From Anaerolineae bacterium (GTDB taxonomy: Bacteria; Chloroflexota; Anaerolineae; Aggregatilineales; Phototrophicaceae), in contig JAJDWK010000072.1 of assembly GCA_022825675.1 (NCBI GenBank), positions 33,827 to 97,826 on the forward strand: a stretch of 64,000 nucleotides of DNA. Reading direction: 5' to 3'. The notes under the pieces are model-generated. The model ran no database searches. It had not been told where the DNA came from and saw only the letters and a program-made list of their open reading frames with translations. The number at the start of each line of letters is the position of its first letter. Position 1 is the first letter of the stretch. Shown here in pieces: positions 56,293-64,000 of the stretch. Position numbers and translations under genes: made by a program.

Positions 56293-57057
56293 CTATACCT
56301 TGCCGCGTACCAAGCCATTCGCCGTGAGATAGCGGTAACTGTCATGCACCGCCTCCAGCATATCGGTGGCGCAGCGGTCGAGCTCGACGATATGCCATTC
56401 CGCCGTGTTTTCAGCCGCGGCGACAATCGCCGGCACATCCATTTTGCCGCCGCCGACAGCGGTCATGTTGTCTTCTTGCATCAGCGAGCCATCTTTGAGG
56501 TGAATCAGCGGCGCGCGCGCCCCCGCCGTCTTCACAACTTCTACCGCGTCCATGCCGCCGACTTGCGCCCAGTAGGTATCGATTTGCAAAAAGACATCAG
56601 CCGACAGCTCCGCCAGCATCAAATCCAGGGTAGAGCCGCCATTCATTTGCCGGAACTCCCACCAATGGTTGTGATAGCCCAGCGACAGCTTGTTGGCGCG
56701 GGCGAATTCTCCCGCCTGGTTGAGCTTGGCGCAGGCGGCTTTGATGGCGTCGGCGGTCTCAAACTCGTCCGGTGGCATAAAGGCGATGCAAACGCGCTCT
56801 AGCGAAAAGGCTTCGGCAATCGCCAGCACCGTCTCGGCATTTGCTTCGTCGGGGTAGGGAATGTGGCTGTTGAAGACTTGCAGCCCCAGCTCGGCAAAAA
56901 GGGCGGCGGCATCGTCCAAGGGGCAGGGCATGCCGGCAAATGGCTCGACGCCGATGTATCCCATCGCCGCGACTTGCCTGACGACACCTTCAAAGTCTGC
57001 TGCCAGCGCCTCGCGCAGGGTGTAGAGTTGCAGCGCTATCGGTTTCAGTTGTGACAT
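56293..57057 (-). CDS. Sugar phosphate isomerase/epimerase-like TIM barrel
   Basis: A 254-residue xylose-isomerase-like TIM barrel (AP endonuclease 2 superfamily), of the IolE/epimerase group. IALQLYTLREALAADFEGV begins the barrel. LGYHNHWWEF near 133, FLQIDTYWAQVGG near 158, LIHLKDG near 183 and HIVELDRC near 219 supply the metal-binding His/Asp/Glu set. It likely isomerises or epimerises a keto sugar or inositol derivative. The ATG at 57057 follows AAAGGAA. It forms a two-gene unit with the downstream oxidoreductase; both could serve a sugar or polyol catabolic step. Confidence 0.82.
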   Translation of the reverse strand: MSQLKPIALQLYTLREALAADFEGVVRQVAAMGYIGVEPFAGMPCPLDDAAALFAELGLQVFNSHIPYPDEANAETVLAIAEAFSLERVCIAFMPPDEFETADAIKAACAKLNQAGEFARANKLSLGYHNHWWEFRQMNGGSTLDLMLAELSADVFLQIDTYWAQVGGMDAVEVVKTAGARAPLIHLKDGSLMQEDNMTAVGGGKMDVPAIVAAAENTAEWHIVELDRCATDMLEAVHDSYRYLTANGLVRGKV

Positions 57058-57281
57058 GCGATTTCCTTTCATCAAAAAGCATAACATTACCGCCGTTATT
57101 TTCTGCTATCTCGGGGCTAATTCCAGTGTCAATCGCCGGGCAAGCTGCAATTTTGAAATGTCGGATTCCGCTCGTGCTAATTAACAGCGCCTGCTGTACA
57201 CTGGGAGGTCGTGCGCCGCGGCTTGCCTGGCGCAAGCCAAGCCACAATCACACTATCGCCAGCGCCGGCAGGAGATATCCA

Positions 57282-59192
57282 TTGGCATCAACTACTTCCA
57301 AAGTTGACCTTCCGCTGTCAGCTGGATCGCGGACTCTGTCTTCCTTCCGCATCTGGCGGCGCTTGATGCGCTATTTGACGCGCTACAAGCTCTGGGTTGG
57401 CATCGCGCTGATTGGCATCATCGGCAGCAATATCCTGGCGATACTCGTGCCCTACATATTGCGCGATGTGGTGGATATCGGACTCGCCCGGGGCGACAGC
57501 GACTTTATGCTCAACGCCGGTTTGCTGGTGGTGGGCTTGGGCGTCTTGCGCGGCATCACCGCTTTTATGGGGCGCTATTATGGCGAGCGGCTCTCTCATG
57601 TTGTCTCTTACGATATTCGCAATCAAATCTATGACAAGGTGCAGCGGCAATCCTTCGCCTACCACGACAATGCGCAGGTAGGCACCATCATCACCCGCGC
57701 CATCAGCGATGTCAACGAAATCCAGCGTTATTTTTCCTTCGGCTTGATGGACGGCTTAAATGTAGTGCTGCTGCTGCTCGGCGTCATCGCGATGATGCTT
57801 TCGACAAGCCCGCTGCTGGCGCTGATAGCTTTTTCGCCGCTGCTGCCGCTGGCATTGTATTCCAGCCGCTTTGTCCTGCGCATCCATCCGCGCTGGAAAA
57901 AAGTGATGGACCGCTTGCAGTCGCTCAGCAATCATATCCAAGAGAATGCCCTGGGCGCGGAAGTCGTGCGCGTGTTCGCGCGTGAGCCTTACGAAATCGA
58001 GCGCTTTCACGAGCAGAATCAAAAACTCTATGAAGAGCAGCTCGATTTCATCACCCAATGGATCAGCTTTTTGCCCAGCAGCGCCTTCCTGGCGGCGATG
58101 TCCACCGCGCTTGTGCTTTTGTTTGGCGGCTTGTTTGAAGCGGCGGGCACCGCCAATATCACCGTTGGGCTCATCGTCACCTTCAATGCCTATGTGCTGC
58201 TTCTGGCGCAGCCCTTGCGTTTTATCGGTTTCATCCTGCTGTTGACGACACAAGCTGTCGCCAGTGGCGAGCGCGTCTTTGAAGTGCTTGACGAGCCCGA
58301 TATCATCCGCAGCAAGCCCAATGCCGTGAAAAAAACGATACGGGGGCAGGTCCGGTTTCGGGATGTTTGCGCCCGCTATGGCGCTTCGGGAGCCGCCGTT
58401 TTGCGCAACATTTTTATCGACGCGGCACCCGGCGAAGTTGTCGCCATCATCGGCTTGACGGGCGCGGGCAAGACCTCAATCGCCAATCTCATCCCGCGCT
58501 TTTATGATGTCAGCAGCGGCAGCGTCGAAGTCGATGGCACCGATGTGCGCGACTATGATTTGCACAGCCTGCGCCGCCAAATCGGCAATGTCATGCAGCA
58601 GTCGCTGCTCTTTTCCGCCACGATTGAAGAGAATATCGCCTATGGCAATCCCGATGCCAGCGCCGAGCAGATCATCGCCGCGGCGAAATCCGCCAATGCC
58701 CACGATTTTATCACCGACTTCCCCGATGGCTATCAAACGATGGTGGGCGAGCGCGGCGTTACCTTGTCCGGCGGGCAGAAGCAGCGCATAGCCATCGCCC
58801 GCGCCCTGTTGATTGACCCGCGCATCCTCATCCTCGATGATGCCACCAGCAGCGTTGATACCCATACCGAGCACTTGATTCAGCAGGCGCTGGAGCGCAT
58901 CATGCAAGGGCGCACGACCTTTGTCATCGCCCAGCGCATGAGCACCATTTTGAAGGCGGACCAAATCATCGTGCTGCGGGATGGCGCAATCATCCAGCAG
59001 GGCACACACGAGACGCTGCTCGCCGATGGCGGGCTTTACGAAGAAATCTACAAGCTGCAATTGGAAGAGCAGGAGCGCGTCCGCCGCGAGGCGATTATTG
59101 CCGGCGTCATCAAAATCCCGCTGGAAGAACGCCGCTCTACCCAGAAATTCCGCGAACTAATCGACCGGCTCGCGGGCAAATATTCGCCCTGA
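57282..59192 (+). CDS. Heterodimeric ABC exporter, subunit with degenerate catalytic site
   Basis: A 636-residue fused membrane/ATPase subunit. Six helices fill about residues 30-330. The NBD has Walker A GLTGAGKT near 390, signature TLSGGQKQR near 498 (canonical), Walker B ILILDDATSSVDT near 519, where Asp replaces the catalytic Glu, and the switch His is replaced (VIAQRMS). Together with the next gene this is the pattern of heterodimeric exporters such as TM287/288 and LmrCD. The start is TTG 57282, after AGGAG with seven-base spacing. The 224 bases upstream, between divergent genes, show no clear promoter. Confidence 0.92.
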   Translation: MASTTSKVDLPLSAGSRTLSSFRIWRRLMRYLTRYKLWVGIALIGIIGSNILAILVPYILRDVVDIGLARGDSDFMLNAGLLVVGLGVLRGITAFMGRYYGERLSHVVSYDIRNQIYDKVQRQSFAYHDNAQVGTIITRAISDVNEIQRYFSFGLMDGLNVVLLLLGVIAMMLSTSPLLALIAFSPLLPLALYSSRFVLRIHPRWKKVMDRLQSLSNHIQENALGAEVVRVFAREPYEIERFHEQNQKLYEEQLDFITQWISFLPSSAFLAAMSTALVLLFGGLFEAAGTANITVGLIVTFNAYVLLLAQPLRFIGFILLLTTQAVASGERVFEVLDEPDIIRSKPNAVKKTIRGQVRFRDVCARYGASGAAVLRNIFIDAAPGEVVAIIGLTGAGKTSIANLIPRFYDVSSGSVEVDGTDVRDYDLHSLRRQIGNVMQQSLLFSATIEENIAYGNPDASAEQIIAAAKSANAHDFITDFPDGYQTMVGERGVTLSGGQKQRIAIARALLIDPRILILDDATSSVDTHTEHLIQQALERIMQGRTTFVIAQRMSTILKADQIIVLRDGAIIQQGTHETLLADGGLYEEIYKLQLEEQERVRREAIIAGVIKIPLEERRSTQKFRELIDRLAGKYSP

Positions 59193-59215
59193 GCCGAGCG
59201 CGAGGTCAACAAAGT

Positions 59216-61045
59216 ATGCCGCGCAGTACCGCCCAGAAGCCTGACAAGAAGCCCGCCGCCAGCAAAGCGAAGCCGGCGGAGCCCAATATCCTTGAGCTTG
59301 ATGAGGACCACAAACCCGGCTTTGACCGGGAAGTTACCTTGCGCCTCTTTTCTTATGTCAAGCCGCATCGGCGCGAGTTCACGGTTGCCGTCCTGGCGAT
59401 GCTGCTGAGCGTCATCGCCAATGTCGCGGGTCCCCCGATTATCGGCTGGTCGATAGACGAAGGCATCCGCCGGCGTGATATGTCGGTCTTATTCATCGGC
59501 GTCTTCGCCTTCATATTCATCCAGCTTCTGGGCTTTATTGGCTTTCGCATCCAATTGCGCAATATGGCGGTAATCGGGCAGACGATTATTCGCAAGCTGC
59601 GCGACCAGCTTTTTGACCATATCCAATACCTTTCCATCGGCTTCTTCGCCGAATACGAAGCGGGCAGGCTAATCGCCCGTGTCATCAGCGATGTCAATGT
59701 CGTGCGCGAAGCGGTAACTTTCGCCGCTGTCGGCACCATCCGCGAAGTGCTGATGCTCTTCGGCATCATCATTTCCATGCTATTGATAAATGTGCCGCTC
59801 ACGGCTGTCGCCTTCACCGTGCTGGTCATCCTGCTCATCATCGCCAATGTCTGGCGCATCTATGCCCGCGCCGCCTACCTGCGCGTCTCTGACGCCAATG
59901 CCAAAGTCTACGCCGAATTGTCCGAAGCCTTTAATGGCGTGCGCGTTACCCAGGCTTTCGCCCGCCTTGGCTTCAATTACAACCGTTTCGCCGGCGACAT
60001 TAATATGGAGAGCCGCCGAGCGGCAGTGCGCGCGGCGCTCATCTCCGGCGTCTTTTACCCCACTGTCGAACTCATTGGCGGCGTCGCCACCGGCACTTTG
60101 ATTTTTGTCGGCGGCGTGCTGGCGCTGGAAAATCGCATAACTGTTGGCGTTTTGCTGGCGTTCATCCTCTACATCCAGCAATTCTTCTTCCCTATCCGCC
60201 TGCTGGCGCAGCGCTACAATCTGCTGCAGAGCGTCATCGCTTCTGGCTACCGCATCTTCAAGCTGATGGACTTCCCCATTGATGTCCGCGACGAGATCAA
60301 CGCCGATAACCTGCCGCCAATCGCGGGGCGCATCCGCTTTGAAGATGTCTCCTTCCGCTACAATGCCGATGGCGAGCTGGTCTTGAAGAATATCGATCTT
60401 GATGTGGCGCCGGGCTCTCGTGTCGCCCTTGTCGGGCATACCGGTGCCGGCAAGACCACTATCGTCAAGTTGATTATGCGCTTTTATGATGTCAGCGCCG
60501 GGCGCGTCACCGTTGACAGCCACGATATCCAAACCATCACCCAAAGCAGCCTGCGCCGCCAAATCAGCGTCGTGCCGCAGGACACGCATCTCTTCTCGGG
60601 CACGGTTATGGAAAATATCCACTATGGGCGGCTGGATGCGACTGAAGAAGAGGTTGTCGCCGCCGCAAAAGCTGTTGGCGCCCACAGCTTCATCACCGCG
60701 CTTGAAGATGGCTATCTCACCGATATCAAGGAAGGCGGCAGCGTGCTCTCCACGGGGCAGCGGCAGCTCCTGGCATTTGCCCGCGCCCTGCTGGCAGACC
60801 CGCGTGTGCTCATTCTGGATGAAGCGACCAGCAATATCGACACCCAGACTGAGCGCCAAATCCAGGAGGCGCTAGAGATTTTGCTGCAAGGGCGGACGAG
60901 TTTTGTCATCGCGCATCGCCTCAGCACGATTACTTCCGCCGATGTCATCGTGGTGATGGACCACGGCGAGATTGTCGAAATGGGCAGCCACCAGGAATTG
61001 CTGGAGCTGGAAGGCGTCTACCATCAGCTTTATACGCTTGTCTGA
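59216..61045 (+). CDS. Heterodimeric ABC exporter, subunit with catalytic Glu
   Basis: A 609-residue partner subunit. A charged, Lys/Ala/Pro-rich N-terminus (about 40 residues) precedes six helices to about 330. The NBD has Walker A GHTGAGKT near 408, the signature degraded to VLSTGQRQ, Walker B VLILDEATSNIDT near 540 with the catalytic Glu, and the switch His in IAHRLS. Its consensus site pairs with the canonical LSGGQ of the other subunit; the other composite site is degenerate. Substrates of such exporters are drugs, lipids or peptides; none is indicated here. It starts 23 bases after the first subunit. Confidence 0.93.
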   Translation: MPRSTAQKPDKKPAASKAKPAEPNILELDEDHKPGFDREVTLRLFSYVKPHRREFTVAVLAMLLSVIANVAGPPIIGWSIDEGIRRRDMSVLFIGVFAFIFIQLLGFIGFRIQLRNMAVIGQTIIRKLRDQLFDHIQYLSIGFFAEYEAGRLIARVISDVNVVREAVTFAAVGTIREVLMLFGIIISMLLINVPLTAVAFTVLVILLIIANVWRIYARAAYLRVSDANAKVYAELSEAFNGVRVTQAFARLGFNYNRFAGDINMESRRAAVRAALISGVFYPTVELIGGVATGTLIFVGGVLALENRITVGVLLAFILYIQQFFFPIRLLAQRYNLLQSVIASGYRIFKLMDFPIDVRDEINADNLPPIAGRIRFEDVSFRYNADGELVLKNIDLDVAPGSRVALVGHTGAGKTTIVKLIMRFYDVSAGRVTVDSHDIQTITQSSLRRQISVVPQDTHLFSGTVMENIHYGRLDATEEEVVAAAKAVGAHSFITALEDGYLTDIKEGGSVLSTGQRQLLAFARALLADPRVLILDEATSNIDTQTERQIQEALEILLQGRTSFVIAHRLSTITSADVIVVMDHGEIVEMGSHQELLELEGVYHQLYTLV

Positions 61046-61247
61046 TGCTCAAAGCCTGCCCTGCCCGCTTACAAACGATATGATGCCAAGAGATTAGGAT
61101 TCCCACACCACAATACGCTGGCAATGGAATATACAATGGGGTTTGTATAGGTTGTTCTTGGCGCGACCCAAAGATGTTTATTAGGAAAATATGCGCGAAT
61201 GAGCGCGGTTTACGCCACTGTTCGACATAAGCGCCAAAGGAATTACC

Positions 61248-62306
61248 ATGCCACGCAGACTGGCGGTCACGGGAATCTATGAAGCAAGCATCCTGCGCTA
61301 TGAGGACAGGGCGCTGGGCGCTGAGGAAGTGCTTGTGCGCACGGAAATCGCTTCGGGCAAGCACGGGACTACCTTCGGCATGTTTGATAATCGCGCATAC
61401 GCGGGCATGCGCTTTGACGCCGAGCAGCATCTCTTTGTGGCTGATGAGCGCCCGCCAGACGAAAGGCTGCCTTCGGCGGCGCAGCCTTGGACCTCGGGCA
61501 CCAGCGGGCTTGGCACTGTAAAAGCGGTCGGCGCAAAGGTAACAAGCGTGAAACCGGGCGAGCGCGTTTTTGGTCCCATGGATATTCGGGAAACGAACAT
61601 CTGCCAGCAGCATGAGCTTTGGCATTTGGGCGCGCTGGACCCGCTTGCCGCCCTGTGCATCGAGCCGGCCTATGTCGCCATCCATTGTGTGCGCGAATCC
61701 AACCTGCGTTATGGCGACCGCGTCGCCGTTATCGGCTTGGGCGCGCTTGGCTTGCTCGCTGTCAGCATCGCGCGGGCGAGCGGCGCTGAAAGCATTATCG
61801 CGGTTGACCCCCTGCCCAGCCGCCGCGCCCTCGCTGAAACTTATGGCGCTGATCACACGCTGGACCCGAGCAAAGACGACACCGCTTCGGCAATCCGCGG
61901 GCTGACGGCGGGGATGGGCGTCGACATCGCCATCGAGCTCAGCGGCGTCTATGCCGGCTTGAGCGCGGCAATCGCCAGCGCCCGCGTCGGCGGCTTAATC
62001 TGTTCCGCTGGCTTCTACCAAGGCAAGGCGCAGAATCTCTTCCTGGGACGCGAGTGGCATCACAACCGGTTGACGATGATCGTGCCGCATGGCTGCGGCT
62101 GGGGGCATGAACCGCGCGACTACCCCTATTGGGATCGGCAGCGCGCCCTTAGCACAATTGTCTCCATGATGCGCCAGGGGCGGCTGAATGCGGACGGCCT
62201 GGTCAATCGCGTCTATGCGCTGGGGGAGGCGACCGAAGTGTATCGGGATATCCTGGCGCAACCGGACGCCATCATCAAATTCGCTGTCGATTTGACGCGT
62301 GAATAG
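61248..62306 (+). CDS. Medium-chain dehydrogenase/reductase, zinc ligands absent
   Basis: A 352-residue MDR-superfamily oxidoreductase. The C-terminal Rossmann fold has VIGLGALGLLAVSIARASGA near residues 164-183 and VDPLPSRR after it, where an acidic residue suggests NAD. The N-terminal catalytic domain lacks the usual catalytic Cys and GHE motif and the four structural cysteines, so it is probably a zinc-independent or otherwise atypical member. IEPAYVAIHCV near 141 aligns with the second half of the catalytic domain. It may reduce or oxidise a sugar derivative, given the sugar transporter next door. AAAGGAA precedes the ATG. The preceding 202 bases are AT-rich without a clear promoter. Confidence 0.82.
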   Translation: MPRRLAVTGIYEASILRYEDRALGAEEVLVRTEIASGKHGTTFGMFDNRAYAGMRFDAEQHLFVADERPPDERLPSAAQPWTSGTSGLGTVKAVGAKVTSVKPGERVFGPMDIRETNICQQHELWHLGALDPLAALCIEPAYVAIHCVRESNLRYGDRVAVIGLGALGLLAVSIARASGAESIIAVDPLPSRRALAETYGADHTLDPSKDDTASAIRGLTAGMGVDIAIELSGVYAGLSAAIASARVGGLICSAGFYQGKAQNLFLGREWHHNRLTMIVPHGCGWGHEPRDYPYWDRQRALSTIVSMMRQGRLNADGLVNRVYALGEATEVYRDILAQPDAIIKFAVDLTRE

Positions 62307-62348
62307 CGCTCAGCGATTTCACATTCAATCGGCAAGCGCGAGCGCTCG

Positions 62349-63203
62349 CTAGAATTTGACGCCGCCTTGCGTGAGGCCTTCGACAAAGCGGCGCTGCAGC
62401 GCCAGGAAAAGCACCAGCACCGGCGCAATCATCATGAAGGCACCGGCGCTTGTCATCGCCCAATCCCGCCCGAAGCGGTCGGTGAACTTAAAATAGCTGG
62501 TTGTTACCGGGAACATGTCCGGCTTGTGTACAAATATCAACGCGACTTGAAACTCGCTCCAAATGCCCAAGCCAACGACCAAGCCGACTGTCAAGAAGCC
62601 GGGCCATGCCAGCGGCACGATGATGCGCAGCAGCACTTGCAGCTCGTTAGCGCCATCCACGCGGGCGGCGTCTTCCAGCTCCACCGGCAGCCCGATGAGA
62701 TAGGAGCGCAGCAAGAATATGGAAAAGGGCGCATTTAGCGCCGTATAGATGAGGATAAGCCCGTGGTAGGTATTGATTAGCCCCAGCTGACGCCAGAGGA
62801 AAAACAGCGGCACCAGATAGAGCCATATCGGCACTGTTGAAGCCACCAGCAAATATATCATAACAAAATTGCCGCCGGGCGGGTTGCGGCGCGCCAGGCT
62901 GTATGCCGCCAAACCGCCCAGGGTCAACTCCGCGAATACCGTGCCCACCACCAATATCACGCTATTTTTGAAGGTGCGGGCAAATTCGCCCTTTTCCCAG
63001 GCATTGCCAAAGTTCTCCAGGTGGATTTCCCGCGGCAGTCCAAGCGGGTTCAAGCCAATTTCGGAATTGGACTTGATGGAATTTAAGCCGAGCAAGACCA
63101 CTGGTCCCAGCGAGAAGAAGACCAGGATGCTAAGAAAAATATGGTTGAAGACGGTGCTCTCGCGCTGTTTGCGGAAGAGGAAAAACTCTGGCTTGGCAAT
63201 CAT
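62349..63203 (-). CDS. ABC sugar transporter permease, MalG type
   Basis: A 284-residue carbohydrate-uptake permease of the CUT1 group with six helices. The EAA loop lies near residues 188-207 and begins ELEDAARVDGANELQVLLRI. The ATG at 63203 overlaps the upstream permease stop (ATGA), and the protein then reads MIAKPEFFLF. The C-terminus RRFVEGLTQGGVKF is the usual MalG-family ending. The sugar is unknown; binding-protein and ATPase genes would lie beyond the right edge or elsewhere. Confidence 0.92.
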   Translation of the reverse strand: MIAKPEFFLFRKQRESTVFNHIFLSILVFFSLGPVVLLGLNSIKSNSEIGLNPLGLPREIHLENFGNAWEKGEFARTFKNSVILVVGTVFAELTLGGLAAYSLARRNPPGGNFVMIYLLVASTVPIWLYLVPLFFLWRQLGLINTYHGLILIYTALNAPFSIFLLRSYLIGLPVELEDAARVDGANELQVLLRIIVPLAWPGFLTVGLVVGLGIWSEFQVALIFVHKPDMFPVTTSYFKFTDRFGRDWAMTSAGAFMMIAPVLVLFLALQRRFVEGLTQGGVKF

Positions 63204-64000
63204 ATATCCCATCCCCGTTTGCGCAGAAAGGCGAAGGCGCTGACAATCAGCCCGGCAAAAATGCAAATGCTAATGCCTTGCGCGGCGGCATAACCCGCCT
63301 CAAACCGTTGGAAAGCGTTCTTGTAGATGTCAATGCCGAGGACTTCGGTGGCGCCCGCTGGTCCCCCGCCGGTGAGGATAAAAATATAATCGAATACCAA
63401 AAATGCCCATATCATCACCATCATCAGCATAAACAGCACCACTGGGCGGATGCCAGGCAGGGTAACATGCCAGAATTCTTGCCAGCGGTTGGCACCATCA
63501 ACTTTCGCCGCGTCGTATAATACCGGCTCGATGCCTTGCATCGCCGTGAGGAAGAGCACCATCAGGAAGCCCCAAAAATGCCAATTGTCGGCGAAGGCAA
63601 TTGACCATAGCGCCGTGTCCGATTGCCCCAACAGCGCCTTGTCATAGCCAACCAGCGTGGGCAAGCCAAAGCGCGGATTATACAAGTAGCGCCAGATTGT
63701 AGCCGTGACGATGCTGGGCAGAATAAAAGGCATAAATAGCGCCGTGCGGTAGAACATGGCGCCGCGTTTGACTTTGGCGAGCAGGCTGGAGCCAAAAAGC
63801 GCGAAGGCAAAGGGCACCGTTACAAAGAAGAGCATCCATTGGATGTTGCGCACGAGGGCATCTCGGTAGCTCTGGTCTTCAAAGAGCATCTCTTGATAAT
63901 TTGCCAAGCCGATGTATTCCGCATCGCCGATGCCAGACCAATCGGTGAAAGAATAATAGACGCCTTGAATCGCCGGGAACACCACAACAAATGCGTGCAA
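63200..64000 (-). CDS. ABC sugar transporter permease, MalF type (partial)
   Basis: The C-terminal 266 residues of a CUT1 permease; the N-terminus lies past the right edge. YYSFTDWSGIGDAEYIGLAN is the typical first periplasmic segment, and the EAA loop ~LYDAAKVDGANRWQEFWHVT is near residue 163 of the visible part. GGGPAGATEVLGIDIYKNAF is the conserved last loop. It is translationally coupled to the MalG-type permease. Confidence 0.92.
   Translation of the reverse strand: MHAFVVVFPAIQGVYYSFTDWSGIGDAEYIGLANYQEMLFEDQSYRDALVRNIQWMLFFVTVPFAFALFGSSLLAKVKRGAMFYRTALFMPFILPSIVTATIWRYLYNPRFGLPTLVGYDKALLGQSDTALWSIAFADNWHFWGFLMVLFLTAMQGIEPVLYDAAKVDGANRWQEFWHVTLPGIRPVVLFMLMMVMIWAFLVFDYIFILTGGGPAGATEVLGIDIYKNAFQRFEAGYAAAQGISICIFAGLIVSAFAFLRKRGWDI

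Noticed and set aside
60945..61856. Minus-strand 303-codon frame covering the gap after the ABC exporter
   Set aside because: It overlaps the MDR gene in antisense and has no recognisable motif; its start is inside the exporter gene.

Overview
The window looks like a GC-rich bacterial chromosome segment from an organism related to Chloroflexota (Anaerolineae-like). This is an inference. It rests on the mix of an RqcH homologue, a RicT homologue with a basic tail, secreted SH3-repeat proteins, a LytR-CpsA-Psr protein, a tryptophan T-box, an AroK-AroB fusion and a LipM-type octanoyltransferase. No rRNA is present to confirm it. There are no insertion sequences, CRISPR arrays, prophage genes or integrases. 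The region is dense and mostly housekeeping, with several near-overlapping convergent gene pairs.

Layout. 1-1854 (minus): the start of an ABC exporter running off the left edge, then a KDG kinase. 1942-5446 (plus): three glycosyltransferases (two GT4, one GT9). 5448-13070 (minus): a tight run ricT, PIG-L deacetylase, M20 amidohydrolase, S51-like protein, purA, small membrane protein, c-type cytochrome, rqcH. 13307-16037: convergent aspartate kinase and glutamine synthetase. 16163-22787 (minus): shikimate/tyrosine operon aroH-tyrA-aroA-aroE-aroC-aroKB-aroQ behind an apparent attenuator. 22947-24590 (minus): an AT-richer secreted protein with five SH3-like repeats. 24771-32165 (minus): trpE-G-D-C-F-nudix-B-A behind a T-box leader with a TGG specifier. 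Chorismate made by the aro operon feeds the trp operon and the tyrA branch, and the two operons carry separate leader controls.

32561-45355: polX, an SH3 membrane protein, ligA, lipM (minus), an LCP protein, an aquaporin, aspS (minus), then a small membrane protein / GT39-like membrane protein / histone-deacetylase-family operon. 45352-49047: uvrB, tRNA-fMet and a second CAT tRNA, lysA and tRNA-Asp. 49123-64000: an orphan pair of ABC permeases, a MATE-like transporter, an M24 peptidase-like protein, a phosphodiester-glycosidase-domain protein, an Ldh-family oxidoreductase, a sugar isomerase/epimerase-like protein, a heterodimeric ABC exporter pair, an MDR oxidoreductase, and two sugar-type ABC permeases, the last cut by the right edge.

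Nothing here is clearly a new defence or mobile system. The most unusual signals are regulatory (T-box; terminator hairpin just before aroH), a Nudix gene inside the trp operon, the repeat protein between the aro and trp operons, a large insertion in LigA, several family members lacking canonical catalytic residues, and a tRNA terminator lying inside the end of lysA.
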